DNA from: Paraspadella gotoi
Taxonomy: Eukaryota; Chaetognatha
DNA length: 64,000 nucleotides
Assembly (NCBI GenBank): GCA_051294375.1
Contig: CM119269.1
Location: 5,973,531 to 6,037,530 of the forward strand
Reading direction: 5' to 3'
Below are positions 59,893 to 64,000 of the stretch, in pieces (within the stretch, counting starts at the first letter, position 1; each line of letters starts with the position of its first letter). The notes beneath the pieces were generated by a model. It did no database searches and had not been told where the DNA came from. It saw only the letters and a list, made by a program, of their open reading frames with translations. The position numbers were made by a program, and so were the translations under genes.

Positions 59893-60243
59893 TAGAATAG
59901 TATAATTAAGAGTACAACTATCACACGATTGGTGGCACCTATTTCATTAAATGATTAACTTTAGCCTGATACGATTTGATCTGCCGATATCCTTACGAAC
60001 TAGTAGCAGTTATGCCTACGGTTTTTTTTTTAATGAAATTGAAATTAAATATGAAAGTAAATTTCAGAGAGTTTTTATTATTTTGTGAGCGAATATAGTA
60101 AAAACAATTAAAATAAAAACCTAAAAGCAAAGCTGTGTCATCTGGAAAAAAAAAGCTTTCTATATAATGTCTTCTCGATTCTCATTGCAAAAATCTTTTT
60201 TATTTCAAACATTTTCTTTTAATATTTTGTTTAAATCGAATCT

Positions 60244-60244
<1 letters not shown>

Positions 60245-60289
<45 letters not shown>

Positions 60290-60290
60290 T
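60245..60290. repeat. (CGA)n microsatellite
   Basis: About 15 perfect CGA units. Confidence 0.98.
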
Positions 60291-60429
60291 AAAAAAGATT
60301 CGTAAAGTAAATCTAATGTAATCTTCCTCGATTGTCTTTCTCTTTTTTTCTTTCTCTTTAGTTCTTCTCTTTCAGCTTTTCTCTTTTTTTTCTCTCTTTT
60401 TGCGCAAATTTTTTTGATAAACTTTTAGC

Positions 60430-60488
60430 TTTCTCTCGCTCTCTCGTTCTCTCCCTCTCTCGTTCTCTCGTTCTCTCGTTCTCTCCTT
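60430..60488. repeat. CTCTCGTT-type short tandem repeat
   Basis: CTCTCGTTCTCTCGTT recurs several times; a point-mutated CT repeat. Confidence 0.85.
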
Positions 60489-60566
60489 CTTTTTGAAAAA
60501 AAACTTTAACGTTTTGTTCAATTATGTCTAAGGTCGGACATTTCGCTAAATTTATTGTCGGCCGCG

Positions 60567-60588
60567 GAGAGAGGAGAGAGGGAGAGAG

Positions 60589-60664
<76 letters not shown>
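60567..60664. repeat. (GA)n microsatellite
   Basis: GA repeat with GGA breaks in its first half, perfect in the second half. Confidence 0.97.
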
Positions 60665-60669
<5 letters not shown>

Positions 60670-60967
60670 TCAATTAAATGTTTAGTTGATCTTACCGAAA
60701 GCCTTTTATTTTTTTTTTAACCCCAGAAAAAAAAAGAGACTAGGTTTTGCCTCAATGAATTCCTCGACGTTGGAAAGGAAAAGAAAACAAGAGTAAAACA
60801 AAAATGAAAAAAAAAAGGAAAAGAATCGGAAAACCGATATCTCTGTGGAATCTTCATATTTTTATTCTGTCTTTTGACTTTTATCCATCGTGAACTCCCT
60901 GCGGGTTCAGTTCCTCCTTCTCGTTTTTTATGGTGAAACAGTCTAGTTTCCTCTCTTCATTTGTATG

Positions 60968-61016
60968 GAGCGAGCGAGCGAGCGAGAGAGAGCGAGAGAG
61001 AGAGAGAGAGAGAGAA
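60968..61016. repeat. (GAGC)n then (GA)n microsatellite
   Basis: GAGCGAGCGAGCGAGC followed by GA repeats. Confidence 0.95.
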
Positions 61017-62960
61017 TGTAGGCTGCAGTTGAACACTCTTCATATTTTTCAAGTGCTTGTATTTTTTCTTCCCCTTGAGTAATTAGCAAACATGAGAAAG
61101 AAAAAAAAGCTAAGTTTTTTCTTTTGAAAAACTTAAGCCTTTACGTGGAAAAAAAAGGGGAGAAAAAATGTGCAATCCTTTTAAATTAAAAGTTGCGCGA
61201 AATTGATTGATGTGTGATTGACCGATAGACCGATGTACGTTAAGTAGTTCATAGAGTAGAGGTCAGCACTGGGCACTGGACGTGGTAATATGACCAGAAA
61301 CAGAAACCAGAAAAAAGCTAAATACAAGCATAAAAGATTAAAGAAAAATACCGTGAAGGGTATTTAATAATAACTAGTTAAACATTACGTTACAAAGTAC
61401 GTTTAATCGCGTTAAAAATTATTATAAGAATTTCTTTCAGACGAAATTCAAACTGCCGAAAGAAAAAAAGCTAAATGGGGAAAAAAAGGTAATTAAACAT
61501 TTTTTCTAGAAATAAATGTCGCAAGAAATAAAGGAGGAAGAGCGATTTAAAAGCAAAACAAGTAGAGATGAGCGCCAGGTATGTCGAGGTCAGGAAATAA
61601 TCAAATCGAGACAGCTCCCGGTTTTTTTGGGTTTTTTTTGACAGCGCCGTCAGAGGCGCTGACCTTCGACGAAAAACACAAAACAGAGGAACAATGAAAT
61701 TTCGACGTCGCGGCGCTCGAAGCCCTTCGCCTCAGAAATAAGTCGGGGTTATACCCAGATATTTTTTTTATTTTACTTTTTCAAAACTGGATCGATAAAA
61801 ATAAATGTCCTTAAAAATAATCACCGTCCATTAAATCGAAATTGTTTTCAACTCTTAATCTTTTGCCGTGGCTTTTTGATAACCGAAAAAAAATTTAAAA
61901 AATTTAAAAAGCTTTTTTATTAAAAATTTTTTTTGACAAAATCGATATGAAGATTTACGCTTTGGTGATTGTGAAAAATTTTGTTCACGATTTTTTTTTT
62001 ATTTCTTTCGGATAGTTTGATTAAATTCATTTGTTTTTTAAATACGGGACGATTTTTATAAGCGAATTCGTTGTCGAGAGTCAAAATTCGTTGTTCCGGG
62101 AAAAATTTGTTCATAGGTGGCATTGGAGATTGCAAGAAGAAAGAGACACAAAATCGTAAAAGTCGAATGGGAAAAAGTTATGACCCCTTAACTGTCACTC
62201 ATTAATTCGATCGTTAACTTTTGTAGACTCTTTTATTCGTTCATTCATTCATTTACTTTCGTTAGGTTTTATGAAAGGCTCCTCCATTCGTTTATTAATT
62301 GAATCCATTCATTAATTGAATCGTTAATTCGTTCATTCATCAAAACCTCGTTCATATCATTCCCTCTTTCAGAGCGAATCCTCTTTGCAGAAAATCTTGA
62401 TTAACGATTGCAAAACAGAAACAGATGAGGCAATTATTTTCAGAAGAAGAAAGATTAAATCAGACGCAGATGAGAGTTGGATTCTCGCGGGATGCGAATT
62501 TAATATCGAACGCGCTCGGCCCAAGTCGCGAAGCGAGGGAAGACTGAGAAACTCTTGGTACGATCTTGATGCAATGTACTCGAAATATGAGAGTAAAAAG
62601 GAAAAATGAAAATCCTTATAATGTAGTTATAGGAAATGCCAAGAGCATAGGCTTTTTTTTGGTAAATTGCAATTTGCGAATTTATCATTGAGTCGCGCGT
62701 GTGAGTTGTGACAAACGTGAGATGCAAATAATACAAAGCAGAGAACGTGATTTGAAACAAAGATGGTTATGAGTTTTAACAATGAAAATAGATGTGAGAT
62801 GCCAATGTATTTCTTAGCATTAGGTGGGATTAAAAACAAAGATGGTATTATAAATTCAAAAGCCTTCTCGCGCCAAAATTTAGAGTCGCACCGCCTTCCG
62901 GTGCCGTATTTTCTAGTCCGGCGCCGATTCTCATCCTCGCGCCGATTTTCGATCTTCGTC
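61017..62960. other. AT-rich non-coding sequence
   Basis: No array besides a TTCATTCATT patch (62,235-62,345). Frames of 70-120 residues have no recognisable motif. Confidence 0.5.
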
Positions 62961-62965
62961 ATTTT

Positions 62966-63018
62966 CGTCGTCGTCGTCGTCGTCGTCGTCATCGTTGACG
63001 TCGTCGTCGTCGTCGTCG
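62966..63018. repeat. (GTC)n microsatellite
   Basis: Two GTCGTC runs separated by ATCGTTGAC. The Val-rich frame across it (62,763-63,134) owes its hydrophobic stretch to this repeat. Confidence 0.95.
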
Positions 63019-63159
63019 ATTCAATTCTATGTTTTCAATTCGATAAAATTTCTAAAAATAAAAATAAAAGGATAATATTTTGGTTTTTTGCGAAGTTTCG
63101 CTTCTCTCGGACGATTTCGGGACTGAGCCGATAAATTTGGCTGCGTAATCGTAAAAATC

Positions 63160-63285
63160 GTGAGAGAGAAAGAGAGAGGGGAGGAGAGAGAGACGACGAC
63201 GAGAGAGAGAGAGAGAAGAGAGGAGAGAGGAGAGAGAGAGAGACGACGACGACGAGGAGTTGAGAGAGAGAGAGAGAGGGAGAGA
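63160..63285. repeat. Mixed (GA)n and (GAC)n microsatellite
   Basis: GA runs alternating with GACGACGAC blocks (63,193-63,202 and 63,242-63,256). Confidence 0.95.
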
Positions 63286-64000
63286 CTATTGCTTGTTGCC
63301 AGTTTGTTATCTTATTTACGTCCTTTTCTCTCGCTTTTTTTTATCGACCCTTGATTAAATTAAGATTTTTTTTTCCTTTTCTATTATGTTTAGGTTAACG
63401 AGTTTTAATCCCCGACACAATAATTTCAAATTTAATGCTGAGTGTCAAACATCGCGCGACATGGCGACCACGAATTTAGTAAAATATTTTGTTGTCTCGA
63501 CGTCAGTTTTAATTTTAAAACATTAACAACATTAGTTTCATTACCGGTTTCTAAAAAGAAAAAAATATCGCCCTGCGGCTACATAGTGTGATAAATTTTT
63601 TTTAACTGAAATTTTGATAAAGAACAATTTTAATATTAATAACAAAATTGTTATGTTATAATTGAATAAAAGGGATTTATCCATTTTTTTATCGCTTTTG
63701 CCCAAAATTGTTTAATCCAATCATTTGTGTTTACTTTCCTTTTTGTTGCGTTTGAAGTTTAATTTCAAGACGACGAAATCTTGTTTTAAGGGTCAATAAA
63801 AAGCGTTTTTTTTTATTATTTCTCGAAGCCAAATTTCAAATTTAAAAAAAATCATAAAGCGAATCCCCTTTTCTCCTCAAAATGGTCAAGAGTCACACAA
63901 AGCAGAAAAAGGGGCGTCGTTTTCAGTGAGGGTGAAAAACGTGAAAGAATTTCCTCGAGGGCAAATGTCTCACCTTAACTCTTTCACCAAAACAAAATCG
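63286..64000. other. AT-rich non-coding sequence
   Basis: Nothing recognised up to the window end. Confidence 0.5.

Overview
This is a eukaryotic, almost certainly invertebrate metazoan, window from a draft assembly. It is AT-rich and intergene-rich, with very many (GA/CT)n and (CGA/TCG)n microsatellites and minisatellites. GT-AG introns interrupt CpG-rich exons that code for Ala/Gln/Asn/Pro homopolymer protein. I see no operons, Shine-Dalgarno sites or CRISPR. I cannot name the species; the style fits an arthropod or other protostome. There are eight runs of N. Four are exactly 25 bases long and lie in or near purine-rich tracts, which looks like long-read gap filling. Many of the listed open frames are by-products of microsatellites.

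Region 1 (1-21,660) is a nested set of inverted copies of one repeat block. Copy 1 runs forward from the window start to about 9,390. Copy 2 runs in reverse from about 17,555 down to 9,587. Copy 3 runs forward from about 18,090 to 21,660. All three contain a 56-bp minisatellite. Copies 2 and 3 also contain a long TCGTC/GACGA-rich tract. Copies 1 and 2 also share an array of TGACGTAA-like motifs. Copy 1 carries an extra element of about 3.9 kb (3,334-7,264) with imperfect terminal inverted repeats of about 0.85 kb; it is missing from copies 2 and 3. Copy 2 carries about 0.45 kb that copy 1 lacks. No transposase or other protein gene is recognisable in this region.

Region 2 (21,660-27,500) is unannotatable sequence with a TGAA tetranucleotide array, a 108-bp perfect (GA)n run and a GAT/GAC-rich tract.

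Region 3 (27,597-58,627) appears to hold one long minus-strand gene. Three consecutive exons are well supported by splice sites and matching phases (58,627-58,463; 56,700-56,616; 55,064-53,984). They encode about 444 residues of an Ala-, Gln-, Asn- and Pro-rich, probably nuclear protein that I cannot assign to a family. Three further CpG-rich islands downstream (40.7 kb, 33.3 kb, 27.7 kb) are possible exons of the same or neighbouring genes, but the chain between them is not closed. The same span holds a direct duplication (32.52-33.01 and 43.95-44.30 kb), a tRNA-like SINE-type sequence at 29.45 kb, minisatellites, a G-quadruplex-type G-run array at 52.09 kb, and a 21-bp perfect inverted repeat spaced about 0.74 kb apart.

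Region 4 (58,630-64,000) is non-coding as far as I can see: long (CT)n, (CGA)n and (GA)n arrays and a GGTCAGGCGG-type minisatellite.
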